This document shows, in pieces, positions 8,279 through 15,887 of a DNA stretch of 64,000 nt (the stretch's first letter is position 1; each line of letters opens with the position of its first letter). Position numbers and translations under genes: made by a program. The notes below the pieces were generated by a model that saw only the letters and a program-made list of their open reading frames with translations, was not told where the DNA came from and ran no database searches. The stretch is from UBA6168 sp039819485 (lineage in GTDB: Bacteria; Bacteroidota; Bacteroidia; Chitinophagales; Saprospiraceae), in NCBI GenBank assembly GCA_039819485.1, contig JBCBRY010000011.1:1-64000 (forward strand), given 5' to 3'.

Positions 8279-9694
8279 ATGACTCAACGAAAAAAGAAAT
8301 TATGCATCATCGGTTGTGGTACTTTTGGCTCCTATTTGCTGAAAAGGCTATTGGAAAAATATGGCGATGAAGTAGAAATTTCAGTTATTGAAATTGGTAA
8401 TCGAAAAATAAAAAGTGAACGTGAAATAGGACTGGACTCTATTTCTGAAAATTCCACAGTAGCCAGTGCAGGCAGGTACTTTGGTTTTGGAGGAACTTCG
8501 GCAAGATGGGGCGGACAGGTGCTTTTCTTTGATGAAAGAGACAACCCAAAAAATGATCAGACGTGGAATAAAATAGTCGAAATAAATAATCAGTATAAAG
8601 GAGTGGTATTAAAAAACTTATTGGCAGAAAACAGTGAAATTGATTTGGCAGAAAATAATAGAAATATTAAAACCGGTATTTGGTTAAAATACATCAAACG
8701 AAATACTTATAAACGATTAAATAAAAAAGAATTAAATAAGGTAAAATTTTTAGCTGACCTGCGGGTAGTGAATTTCAAATTTGAAAATAAAAAGATATAT
8801 AAAATAATTTGTAAAAATAAAAGTGGTGAATTAAAAGAAATAAATGCCGATATATTTTATTTGACGGCTGGTGCTTTGGAGTCATGTCGGTTATTGTTAC
8901 AATTAAATCAGGATCATCATATTTTAATTGATTCGGATCTGGGAAATAACTTTGGCGATCATATATCGACAGAATTATTTCATGTAAAAAATACGGCACC
9001 AATTATTGATAAGATTGACTTTACGCCCCGTTTGTTTAAAGGCAGTCTTGTAACTCAGCGGATGATAGTAAAAACCGATAAAGGTGTAATCGGATTTTTA
9101 CACGGTGTTTTTAATAAAGACATTAAAGCATTTAAATTTTTAAAAGAAATATTATTTGGAAAAAAAGAAACAACCGTTTCGTTTGCTGAATTTATTAGTG
9201 GGTTTATTTTTTTATTTAAGTTCGGATTTCATTTATTGTTTAAAAATAAATTATACGTTGACAAAAACCAGTGGAGTTTGCAGTTGGATATGGAGCAGCC
9301 GGTACCTAATAAAAATAAATTAATCCTTTCCGAGAAAAAAGACCAGTTTGGTGAATCGGTTCTAAAAATAGAATGGGAAGTTTCTGAAAATGATTTGAAT
9401 GCAATTGAAGAAGTGCGAAAAAAAGTAGAAGAATTATTGAAAGAAAATAATTTGGAATATACGCCTTTATATAATCCTGCTTCCACAAATAATAAAGTAG
9501 AAGATGTTTATCATCCAGTCGGCTTCCTGCGCATAGGCGATGATGAAAAAGCAGTGGTTGATTTTGACTGCCGGGTAAAAGGTATCCAAAACTTGTATCA
9601 TTTTTCGACAGGCATTTTTCCAAGTGCCAAATCCATTAATCCATCAGCGGCGGTGATGTGTTTTATTGAAAAACATGTAGAACACTCAGCGTGA
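8279..9694 (+). CDS. GMC-type FAD-dependent oxidoreductase
   Basis: The 471-residue protein opens with an FAD-binding motif IIGCGTFGSYLLKRL. GFGGTSARWGGQ near residue 65 is the second GMC-type nucleotide contact, FYLTAGALESCRLLLQ near 200 the third, and a C-terminal HFSTGIFPSAKSINPSAAVM the flavin-closing segment with the usual Gly and Asn-Pro. The YHPVGFLRIG stretch suggests the active-site His. Substrate is unknown; related proteins oxidise alcohols or sugars and often occur in polysaccharide loci, but no such locus is here. The gene is strikingly AT-rich with many AAA/AAT/TTA codons compared with the protease upstream. It is flanked by hairpins on both sides and appears monocistronic. Confidence 0.78.
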   Translation: MTQRKKKLCIIGCGTFGSYLLKRLLEKYGDEVEISVIEIGNRKIKSEREIGLDSISENSTVASAGRYFGFGGTSARWGGQVLFFDERDNPKNDQTWNKIVEINNQYKGVVLKNLLAENSEIDLAENNRNIKTGIWLKYIKRNTYKRLNKKELNKVKFLADLRVVNFKFENKKIYKIICKNKSGELKEINADIFYLTAGALESCRLLLQLNQDHHILIDSDLGNNFGDHISTELFHVKNTAPIIDKIDFTPRLFKGSLVTQRMIVKTDKGVIGFLHGVFNKDIKAFKFLKEILFGKKETTVSFAEFISGFIFLFKFGFHLLFKNKLYVDKNQWSLQLDMEQPVPNKNKLILSEKKDQFGESVLKIEWEVSENDLNAIEEVRKKVEELLKENNLEYTPLYNPASTNNKVEDVYHPVGFLRIGDDEKAVVDFDCRVKGIQNLYHFSTGIFPSAKSINPSAAVMCFIEKHVEHSA

Positions 9695-9700
9695 TTATTT

Positions 9701-9753
9701 TTAACACCTAACACTTATTTTTTTCTAAAATCTTCTAGGTGCCTAGGTGTTAA
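9701..9753. repeat. Stutter palindrome built on TAGGTG
   Basis: TTAACACCTA (9701-9710) pairs with TAGGTGTTAA (9744-9753). The word is iterated on each side (ACACCTAACACT on the left, TAGGTGCCTAGGTG on the right). It directly follows the oxidoreductase stop codon and can act as a terminator. Confidence 0.75.
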
Positions 9754-9758
9754 ATGTG

Positions 9759-9877
9759 CTGATTGATCAACTTAGGGTCAAATGTTCGCTAAGTTGGCGG
9801 CGCAGTCTGGGGTCTGAGGGGGCAGCGACTCGGGCGGCTGCCATACATTCAGGGCTGTCCCCATGTTTATCAATCAG
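9759..9877. other. GC-rich multi-branched element in a convergent gap
   Basis: A 9-bp outer stem (CTGATTGAT 9759-9767 with ATCAATCAG 9869-9877) encloses about 100 nt that are clearly GC-richer than the surroundings. Two inner hairpins are visible: CTTAG/CTAAG (9771-9775 with 9789-9793) and GGCAGC/GCTGCC (9821-9826 with 9837-9842). Short open frames exist on both strands but match nothing I know. It may be a structured RNA or the remnant of a small mobile element; neither is proven. Confidence 0.45.
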
Positions 9878-9893
9878 TAAGCAGGTGGTCAAA

Positions 9894-9975
9894 AAAAATG
9901 ACACTTTTCCTTTGCCTGAAAAAGAGATTTGAGGCTTGGAAATCAAACATTTGTTCAAATAAAAGTGTCATTTTT
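9894..9975. repeat. 15-bp inverted repeat, likely terminator region
   Basis: AAAAATGACACTTTT (9894-9908) is repeated in exact reverse complement at 9961-9975 across 52 nt. It lies 52 bp past the 3' end of the minus-strand MoxR gene, in the 332-bp convergent gap that holds nothing else I can call a gene. Confidence 0.7.
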
Positions 9976-10026
9976 AATGCTCCTTATTTTTGTCCAAGCA
10001 AGTACAGTTAAAAATTAAAATCGTAA

Positions 10027-11118
10027 TTAAAGTAATTCTTTACAACTCCGATAGATGTCCCCCCAGCCTTTCCTTTCTTTTGCGACTGTTTCCAGGTATT
10101 CCAGCCAGATGTTTTTGTCCTGCACCGGGTCTTTTACGATGGCCCCGGTAATCCCTGCCGCCAGATCGTGCGCTTTTAATTTTCCATCACCAAAATGGAC
10201 GGCGAGCGCCTGGCCGCTCTGTACCACGGAAATAGCCTCGGCAGTACTAAGGGTGGCGCTGGGCGACTTGAGCTTGGTGCGGCCATCTTCAGTTTTGCCG
10301 CTGCGAAGCTCCCGGAAAATGGTGACCAGCCGTTTGATCTCTTTGACAGGTGCGGCAGTAGTGGGCAGTTCCAGGGATTGTCCGATTTTTTCAACTCTTG
10401 TCTGTACAATGTTTACTTCTTCCTCCAGCGATTCGGGCAAGGGCATGACGACGGTATTAAAACGTCGACGGAGTGCGCTGGAGAGGTCGTTGATCCCTTT
10501 GTCCCGGTCGTTGGCAGTAGCGATAAGGTTAAATCCCTTTTGGGCCTGTACTTCTGTGTTCAGCTCAGGAACGGGCAATGTTTTTTCAGAAAGCACAGTG
10601 ATGAGGCTGTCCTGTACATCAGATGGGATGCGGGTCAATTCTTCCACCCGGGCAATTTTCCCCGCTTGCATGCCCACCATGATGGGACTGGCAACGATGG
10701 CCTTCTCCGTGGGCCCCTCCGAAAGTAGGCGGGCATAATTCCAGCCATAGCGAATGGCTTCTTCGTTCAGTCCGGCCGTGCCCTGTACCAAAAGGGTGGA
10801 GTCGCCGGATATGGCCGCGGCCAGATGTTCAGACACCCATGTTTTTGCCGTGCCCGGTATGCCGATGAGCAACAAGGCCCGGTCCGTTGCCAGGGTCGCT
10901 ACGGCAATTTCAATCAACCTTTTTTGACCAAAATACTTGGGCTCAATGACGGTTCCATCGTCCAGTTTTCCACCGAGCAAATAAGTGACAACGGCCCAGG
11001 GAGAGAGTTGCCAGTTGGTTGGCCGGGGGTGCTGGTCGGCTTTGGCAAGGGCGGCCAGTTCTTTGGCATAAACCTGCTCGGCGTGGGGGCGGAGGACTTC
11101 GTTTTTTTTCTTGCTCAT
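10027..11118 (-). CDS. MoxR-type AAA+ ATPase (YehL-like branch)
   Basis: This 363-residue ATPase has Walker A GIPGTAKT (86-93), a Walker B-like IARVEELTR in which the acidic pair is EE rather than DE, sensor-like ATANDRDKG and an arginine-rich ALRRRFNTV. MoxR ATPases remodel proteins together with VWA-domain partners. The EELTR variant and the N-terminal arrangement resemble the YehL branch, which is normally encoded beside a VWA protein and a SWIM protein. Those partners are not adjacent here: the neighbour across the divergent gap is a DUF58 protein, itself a VWA-like fold and common MoxR partner. It ends at a convergent gap with inverted repeats. Confidence 0.85.
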   Translation of the reverse strand: MSKKKNEVLRPHAEQVYAKELAALAKADQHPRPTNWQLSPWAVVTYLLGGKLDDGTVIEPKYFGQKRLIEIAVATLATDRALLLIGIPGTAKTWVSEHLAAAISGDSTLLVQGTAGLNEEAIRYGWNYARLLSEGPTEKAIVASPIMVGMQAGKIARVEELTRIPSDVQDSLITVLSEKTLPVPELNTEVQAQKGFNLIATANDRDKGINDLSSALRRRFNTVVMPLPESLEEEVNIVQTRVEKIGQSLELPTTAAPVKEIKRLVTIFRELRSGKTEDGRTKLKSPSATLSTAEAISVVQSGQALAVHFGDGKLKAHDLAAGITGAIVKDPVQDKNIWLEYLETVAKERKGWGDIYRSCKELL

Positions 11119-11134
11119 CAGAGGGAATTGGAGG

Positions 11135-11211
11135 TTGGGAAATTAGAAATTGTTGATTCTTCATGCTGTGAAAATTTTTCAATTTTCAATTTTCAATTTC
11201 TAATTTCCCAA
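11135..11211. repeat. Stutter palindrome in a divergent promoter gap
   Basis: An exact 18-bp pair, TTGGGAAATTAGAAATTG (11135-11152) with its reverse complement at 11194-11211, is separated by 41 nt. The right side also repeats CAATTTT words. Both flanking genes are transcribed away from it, so it cannot serve as their terminator. Confidence 0.88.
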
Positions 11212-11233
11212 TTTCAATGAATGCATTGTTCTT

Positions 11234-11261
11234 TTGTGCAAACTTGACGAATTTTACCTTG
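11234..11261 (+). promoter_or_regulatory. Candidate Bacteroidota promoter for DUF58 gene
   Basis: A TTG at 11234-11236 is followed after 18 nt by TACCTTG (11255-11261), close to the Bacteroidota -33 TTTG / -7 TAnnTTTG pattern. The start codon is 24 bp further on, leaving a short leader. Confidence 0.45.
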
Positions 11262-11284
11262 CAAAAGTAAAAAGATAAAAGTGC

Positions 11285-12154
11285 ATGGAAACGACAGAAC
11301 TGCTAAAGAAAGTCCGAAAAATAGAAATCAAGACCAAAGGTCTGAGTCGGCACATTTTCTCAGGAGAATATCATAGTGCCTTCAAAGGGCGGGGCATGTC
11401 GTTCAGCGAGGTGCGCAGTTATCAGTTTGGTGATGATGTACGGAATATTGATTGGAACGTAACGGCCCGCACGGGCGACCCTTATGTGAAAATTTTTGAG
11501 GAAGAACGGGAACTGACCGTGATGTTGCTGATCGATGTGAGTCAGAGTGCTTATTTCGGGACGGTCAACCAGTTCAAGCAAGGTGTGATCACGGAAATAT
11601 CGGCCGTGCTTTCTTTTTCTGCCATTAACAATAATGACAAAGTAGGCGTTATTTTTTTTACCGATAAAATCGAAAAATTTATTCCGCCCAAAAAAGGCAA
11701 GCAACACATTCTGCGAATTATTCGTGAATTGATTGACTTTCACCCCGAAGATAACGGCACCGATATTGGCGAAGCGATCCGCTACCTGAACAATGTGGTG
11801 AAAAAAAGGTGCATCACTTTTATTCTTTCCGATTTTATGGGAAAAGGGTATGAAGCGCCTTTAAAAATTGCTGCCAAACGCCACGACATTGTCGGCATTC
11901 ATTTATATGATCCACGGGAAGAGTCCCTGCCCAATGTCGGCCTTATCCACGCCAAAGATGCAGAAACCAATGAACTGACCTGGCTCGATACTTCATCTAA
12001 AAAAGTACGGGAACAATACGCCGGATGGTTCCGGGGCAATTACGATTACTTTAAAAATACATTTGCAAAAACGGGTGTGGATTCGATTAGTATCCGGACG
12101 GATGAGCCTTACGTGAAGGCATTGCTCCGGTTTTTTAAAAAAAGGTCGAAATAA
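11285..12154 (+). CDS. DUF58 (VWA-like) protein
   Basis: The 289-residue protein shows the DUF58 hallmark GRGMSFSEVRSYQFGDDVRN around residues 36-55, followed by IDWNVTARTGDPYVKIFEEE. A VWA-type MIDAS-like LLIDVSQSA follows near residue 81 and a second acidic site ILSDFMG near 180. DUF58 proteins typically work with MoxR ATPases and sit before Bat/aerotolerance genes. Here the ATPase is divergent and no Bat genes follow; the next gene points toward it. It has no signal peptide or transmembrane helix and is probably cytosolic. The start is ATG with no strong Shine-Dalgarno. Confidence 0.88.
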   Translation: METTELLKKVRKIEIKTKGLSRHIFSGEYHSAFKGRGMSFSEVRSYQFGDDVRNIDWNVTARTGDPYVKIFEEERELTVMLLIDVSQSAYFGTVNQFKQGVITEISAVLSFSAINNNDKVGVIFFTDKIEKFIPPKKGKQHILRIIRELIDFHPEDNGTDIGEAIRYLNNVVKKRCITFILSDFMGKGYEAPLKIAAKRHDIVGIHLYDPREESLPNVGLIHAKDAETNELTWLDTSSKKVREQYAGWFRGNYDYFKNTFAKTGVDSISIRTDEPYVKALLRFFKKRSK

Positions 12155-12211
12155 TTTAAATTTAATTCTCAAACAACTTCGATGTAAAAACCTGTAAATG
12201 AAATAAGCATC

Positions 12212-13030
12212 CTATTTGTTGTTCTCATCCCTTATTACTGCATTTACCATGTTTAGCCTTGACAATGCTCCACCTGATAATAAACGCACCGGCCAGTATT
12301 CAGTTAATTTTAATTTCCTCATAATTTGATTCGCCGGATTTCCTGCGTGATATAATTCTGACACCTGCTGATAAAATTTTTCAAAAAAAATTAATTTCTT
12401 TTTTAATTGTTCTTTTCCGTTTTTTAATTGTGGATTATGACTGCACAGTAAAACATCAAATTCCAGTTCCAATAATTTTTTAATGGAATTAATTTGCTCC
12501 TTGACACTTTCTTCCCGCATAAAATAACCGATGTAAGAATTCACATATAAATCAGCAGAGAACAACCATTTTTTATTTGGCTCATACAAGGCGACCATAT
12601 CGACTGCATGGCCGGGGACGGGAATTATTTTAAATTCATAGTGATCTGTTTCTATTTTATTTTCTTTTATTTCCAAAATATTACTGCCAGGCCTTTTTCC
12701 CCAAAAAATATTTTGTGCAAAAGAAATCGGCGGCGGTTTTTTCATTAATTGTTTGCATAAGGCAGAACTGTAGGCGGGACAATTAAAATGTGTTTTTAAT
12801 TCAATCAGATTTCCTGAATGGTCTTCATGATGGTGGGTAATATAAATTTGCCGGACACTTAATTTTTTTATGGTATTTAAAACTGCTTTTCGCATCCTGC
12901 TCTGGCCAGTGTCAATCAACAAGCCGTCAATGAAAAAAATGTGGGCATAGAGGTTGGGTTTTCCAACAGGGGCATAACCAAATTTATGTATGAGGATATC
13001 TTCGTGCTTGAATGATTTGGCAATTTTCAT
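12212..13030 (-). CDS. Metallo-beta-lactamase-fold hydrolase
   Basis: The 272-residue protein carries the MBL metal motif THHHEDHSGN (around residues 90-100), then PVPGHAVDM for the next His and LLCSHNPQ for a C-terminal metal ligand. LLIDTGQSR near residue 33 is the usual beta-strand/Asp entry. There is no signal peptide, so it is likely cytoplasmic; glyoxalase II-like or lactonase-like hydrolysis is possible, but the substrate cannot be inferred. It is AT-rich with long Lys/Asn runs in the C-terminal half. It lies 59 bp upstream of the 3' end of the PhyH gene's coding strand direction, so the two may form one minus-strand unit (PhyH first). Confidence 0.82.
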   Translation of the reverse strand: MKIAKSFKHEDILIHKFGYAPVGKPNLYAHIFFIDGLLIDTGQSRMRKAVLNTIKKLSVRQIYITHHHEDHSGNLIELKTHFNCPAYSSALCKQLMKKPPPISFAQNIFWGKRPGSNILEIKENKIETDHYEFKIIPVPGHAVDMVALYEPNKKWLFSADLYVNSYIGYFMREESVKEQINSIKKLLELEFDVLLCSHNPQLKNGKEQLKKKLIFFEKFYQQVSELYHAGNPANQIMRKLKLTEYWPVRLLSGGALSRLNMVNAVIRDENNK

Positions 13031-13089
13031 TGATCTGTACAGGGCCGTCTGGTAATTATAATGATCAACGAAGGTAAGGTTTTCATCTT

Positions 13090-13827
13090 TTAATTTTCCT
13101 GGCTCATTACTTTGCGGAGGGCGGGCCCTTGTTTATTGACCAGTTCTGATGGTGCCCAGCGGGTTTTTGGTGATTTTTGAATAGGCAAAAAACTTAACAG
13201 AAGTGAGGTATTTGTTTGACTCCTGGCTTTGTTGCGGCCATGCCAAGTATCGTTGAGGAATAAATAGATATCGCCTGCTTTGCCCGTAGCTCCTGTTGTA
13301 AACCGATCAAGCATTCCGGGGGTCAAGAACGGAAAAAATGGAAGAATGCGTGGCCAACGGTGTGAGCCTGGCAGGAAGACTGTCGCCCCCGCTTTGGTCG
13401 GTGCATCTTCAACTAAAATACACAAGGAAACTTCTTGCCTCAAATCCTGGTGTATCCTCAAATGCTTTGAATGAGCGGTCGATTGACGGATTTGCGCAAA
13501 CCATAGCCGAAACTTTGGGCCGAGGTTTTTACGGAGGGCCAAATCTATTTTGCGGTGTCCGATGACAGAGTTCAATATATCGTCCAGGTCTGAAGACAGG
13601 CCTATGAAGTCAAAGTAATTCCTGCTTCTGTTGCGTTGCGAAAAATGAGCACTTTCCCATTGTTGGCGGTCGCTATACTGGATATAATTGTCCCAGGAAG
13701 CGGCTGGATATTGGAGAAGGCGGGAGCATTCTGTTTGCAGCGTCTGTATTTGCCCTGCGTTTAATAGACCAGTTATTTTGACAAACCCGTTTTTATTTAG
13801 CGTCGACAATAATGATTTTGCATCCAT
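13090..13827 (-). CDS. Phytanoyl-CoA dioxygenase (PhyH) family protein
   Basis: This 245-residue protein fits the Fe(II)/2-oxoglutarate PhyH family. The Fe-binding HxD is HQD in RIHQDLRQEVSL, the distal His is in NDTWHGRN, and GATVFLPGSHRWPR is a typical PhyH segment. FVKITGLLNAGQIQTL near the start is the family's usual entry. Substrate is unknown; PhyH proteins hydroxylate lipids, amino acids or small natural products. It starts with ATG and precedes the metallo-hydrolase gene on the same strand. Confidence 0.82.
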   Translation of the reverse strand: MDAKSLLSTLNKNGFVKITGLLNAGQIQTLQTECSRLLQYPAASWDNYIQYSDRQQWESAHFSQRNRSRNYFDFIGLSSDLDDILNSVIGHRKIDLALRKNLGPKFRLWFAQIRQSTAHSKHLRIHQDLRQEVSLCILVEDAPTKAGATVFLPGSHRWPRILPFFPFLTPGMLDRFTTGATGKAGDIYLFLNDTWHGRNKARSQTNTSLLLSFLPIQKSPKTRWAPSELVNKQGPALRKVMSQEN

Positions 13828-13924
13828 GGGATTTTTGTTTTTAAATCATATGGTAAAAACATTAATGTCTTATACGGGGTAAATTGTTTTCGGTTTACTT
13901 ATTATTATTTTATTAAATATTGGT

Positions 13925-14827
13925 TTACATTTCCTTAGCAACTTTCGCAGCCAGTCTTGCATTGTTCAGAACCAGTTGAATGTTCGCCTTTAAACTTTCT
14001 CCACCTGTTATTTCTTTAATTCTTTTTAATAAAAACGGCGAAATATGTTTGCCGGTTATTTTTTGTTCTTCTGCTTCTTTTAGCGCCTGTTCCGTTGCAT
14101 TGTTTATTTCTGAAAAAGAAGGTTCGAAATGCTCTGGGATGGGGTTGGCGATGACGGCGCCGCCATTTAACTGGATAGCCCATTTTATTTTTAATGCATT
14201 GGCAATTTCTTTTGGGGAGTCCAATTTATAATCCACTTTAAATCCGCTTTTTCGAGTGTAGAAAGCGGGAAACTCTGCCGTTTTATATCCGATGGTCGGT
14301 ACACCGTGTGTTTCCAAATACTCCAAAGTCAACCCAATGTCCAAGATGGACTTGGCACCTGCAGATACGACAGCGACACTTGTTTTGGCCAATTCTTGGA
14401 GGTCAGCGGAAATATCCATCGTTTCACTGGCACCCCGGTGTACGCCGCCAATGCCACCAGTGGCAAATATTTTGATGCCCGCCATGTTCGCAATGATCAT
14501 AGTTGAGGCAACCGTAGTGGCGCCGTCAGCTTTTTGGGCCAAAATAAATGGGATATCCCGTCGGCTGGTTTTCGAAATAGCGGGTCCGTTTTTTCCAAGA
14601 TAATTGATTTCTTTTTCAGAAAGCCCTGCTTTTAATCTTCCATTGATGATTGCGATGGTGGCAGGCAGTGCTCCGTTTTCCCGGATTGTTTTTTCTACTA
14701 ACAGGGCCGTCTCTACATTTTGCGGATAGGGCATGCCGTGGGCGATGATGGTGGATTCGAGCGCAACGACCGGTTGGCTGTTTTCCAGGGCAGTCTTTAT
14801 TTCAGGAGATATGTCAAGGTATTGCAT
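13925..14827 (-). CDS. psuG: Pseudouridine-5'-phosphate glycosidase
   Basis: The 300-residue product matches PsuG/YeiN, which splits pseudouridine 5'-phosphate into uracil and ribose 5-phosphate. Signature stretches are PVVALESTIIAHGMPYP, the DGATTVASTMI segment, FATGGIGGVHRGA, VSAGAKSILDIG and the catalytic-Lys region near TIGYKTAEFPAFYTR. I chose the ATG at 14827 rather than the TTG two codons upstream, because MQYLDISPEIK is the natural N-terminus. The usual partner, pseudouridine kinase (psuK), is not adjacent; PhyH lies downstream and DUF937 upstream. Confidence 0.93.
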   Translation of the reverse strand: MQYLDISPEIKTALENSQPVVALESTIIAHGMPYPQNVETALLVEKTIRENGALPATIAIINGRLKAGLSEKEINYLGKNGPAISKTSRRDIPFILAQKADGATTVASTMIIANMAGIKIFATGGIGGVHRGASETMDISADLQELAKTSVAVVSAGAKSILDIGLTLEYLETHGVPTIGYKTAEFPAFYTRKSGFKVDYKLDSPKEIANALKIKWAIQLNGGAVIANPIPEHFEPSFSEINNATEQALKEAEEQKITGKHISPFLLKRIKEITGGESLKANIQLVLNNARLAAKVAKEM

Positions 14828-14859
14828 GAGCAAATTTACGGCAGTTTATCATTTGCGGA

Positions 14860-14901
14860 CAATAAAAAAAAGGCGTGATCACTCACGCCTTTTTTTTATT
14901 G
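14860..14901 (-). terminator. Intrinsic terminator after DUF937 gene
   Basis: A perfect 19-bp stem pairs 14860-14878 with 14883-14901 around TCAC. On the minus strand it ends in a T-run, 26 bp past the stop of the DUF937 gene. The stem is flanked by A- and T-runs on both strands, so it may also stop plus-strand transcription. Confidence 0.93.
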
Positions 14902-14926
14902 TATTATCGGTTATGTCTGTACCAAA

Positions 14927-15550
14927 TTATTTACCACCAAACAGTTTGCCCAACAAACCTTTGCCTACCATACCTGCTACATCATCAAGGGCACTGCCAT
15001 CACCGTCCTGGTCGAGGAAACGGTTGGCCATATCGAGCATTGGGTTGCCAGAACTGCGCTGGTTGTTGACACTGTTGGAGAGCAAACCGGCGATAGCGCC
15101 GATATCCATTCCACCCTGGCGTTTTTGTTTTCCAAGCATACCCATTACGATGGGGGCCAAAGTAGCGAGCATATTGCCTGATTTTCCTGAATCAAGACCG
15201 CTCATTTTTGAAATCATGTCAATCGCACCGCTTTGCTGGGGGCCGAGCAGGTGTTTGATAATGCCTGCGCCATTTCCGGCACGTGAATGTTGCTGTCCGA
15301 GGTTTCCGCCGATGAGGTCTGTTATATTGTCCAGTATACTGCCGTCGTGGTCGTTGTCCAATGCGTTGTTGAGGCCAGCGGCTTTTTCAGGGTTGGCTGC
15401 ATTTTTGGCCAAAGCACTTACCAAAGTGGAGATGGCTCCCTGGGCTGCTTTTTGTGTTTGTTGGCGATCTGCACCGCCGAGTTGGTTGCTCAATTGACCG
15501 ATGAGATTATCATCCAATTGTCCTTTTAAAAGGTCAAATAAATCTGTCAT
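14927..15550 (-). CDS. DUF937 family protein with Asp-rich loops
   Basis: This 207-residue protein fits DUF937 (YidB-like). It is Gly/Asn/Gln-rich with helical segments and no signal peptide. Two calcium-binding-like loops are visible: DNDHDGSILD near residue 65 and DQDGDGSALDD near 180, each followed by Leu/Ile and Gly-rich helices. The function of the family is not established. It is followed by a strong terminator and is probably monocistronic. Confidence 0.85.
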   Translation of the reverse strand: MTDLFDLLKGQLDDNLIGQLSNQLGGADRQQTQKAAQGAISTLVSALAKNAANPEKAAGLNNALDNDHDGSILDNITDLIGGNLGQQHSRAGNGAGIIKHLLGPQQSGAIDMISKMSGLDSGKSGNMLATLAPIVMGMLGKQKRQGGMDIGAIAGLLSNSVNNQRSSGNPMLDMANRFLDQDGDGSALDDVAGMVGKGLLGKLFGGK

Positions 15551-15887
15551 GTTGAATTTTCAATTTTAATGAAATAAATAAGTTCGTTTTATGAGACGGG
15601 AAAAAATAAGAAAGTATCAAAATATTGATGGTTTACTTTCCCTTCCGTCCAAAGATAACTTTTTTGGCGGGAATGTAGGTAACTTGTTAATTGTGATCAG
15701 CGACATGTTTATTATTTGAATTTGTATAAAAAGTATACAACCCTCATCCTCTACAAGTGAAAAGGAAACCGGGAGGTGGGTTTGCCAAAAAATGGAATCT
15801 CCGCCTATTGTTAGCCGTAAAATCATACAACACCTTTTTTTTTCAGAATCATCCTTTTACCTTGCGAACAAAACCGGAGCTACACGC

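Noticed and set aside
9747..9958. Short open frames on both strands (61 and 63 residues) in the GC-rich gap
   Set aside because: They overlap each other antisense, have no recognisable domain, and the DNA is better explained by stem structures.
15617..15826. 69-residue minus-strand open frame between DUF937 and the Pycsar-like gene
   Set aside because: It has no family match and crosses the promoter area of the following gene; likely chance.
15792..15887. Upstream extension of the Pycsar-like gene to an earlier ATG
   Set aside because: The extra 32 residues look non-coding (promoter-like) and the ATG at 15888 gives a typical N-terminus.
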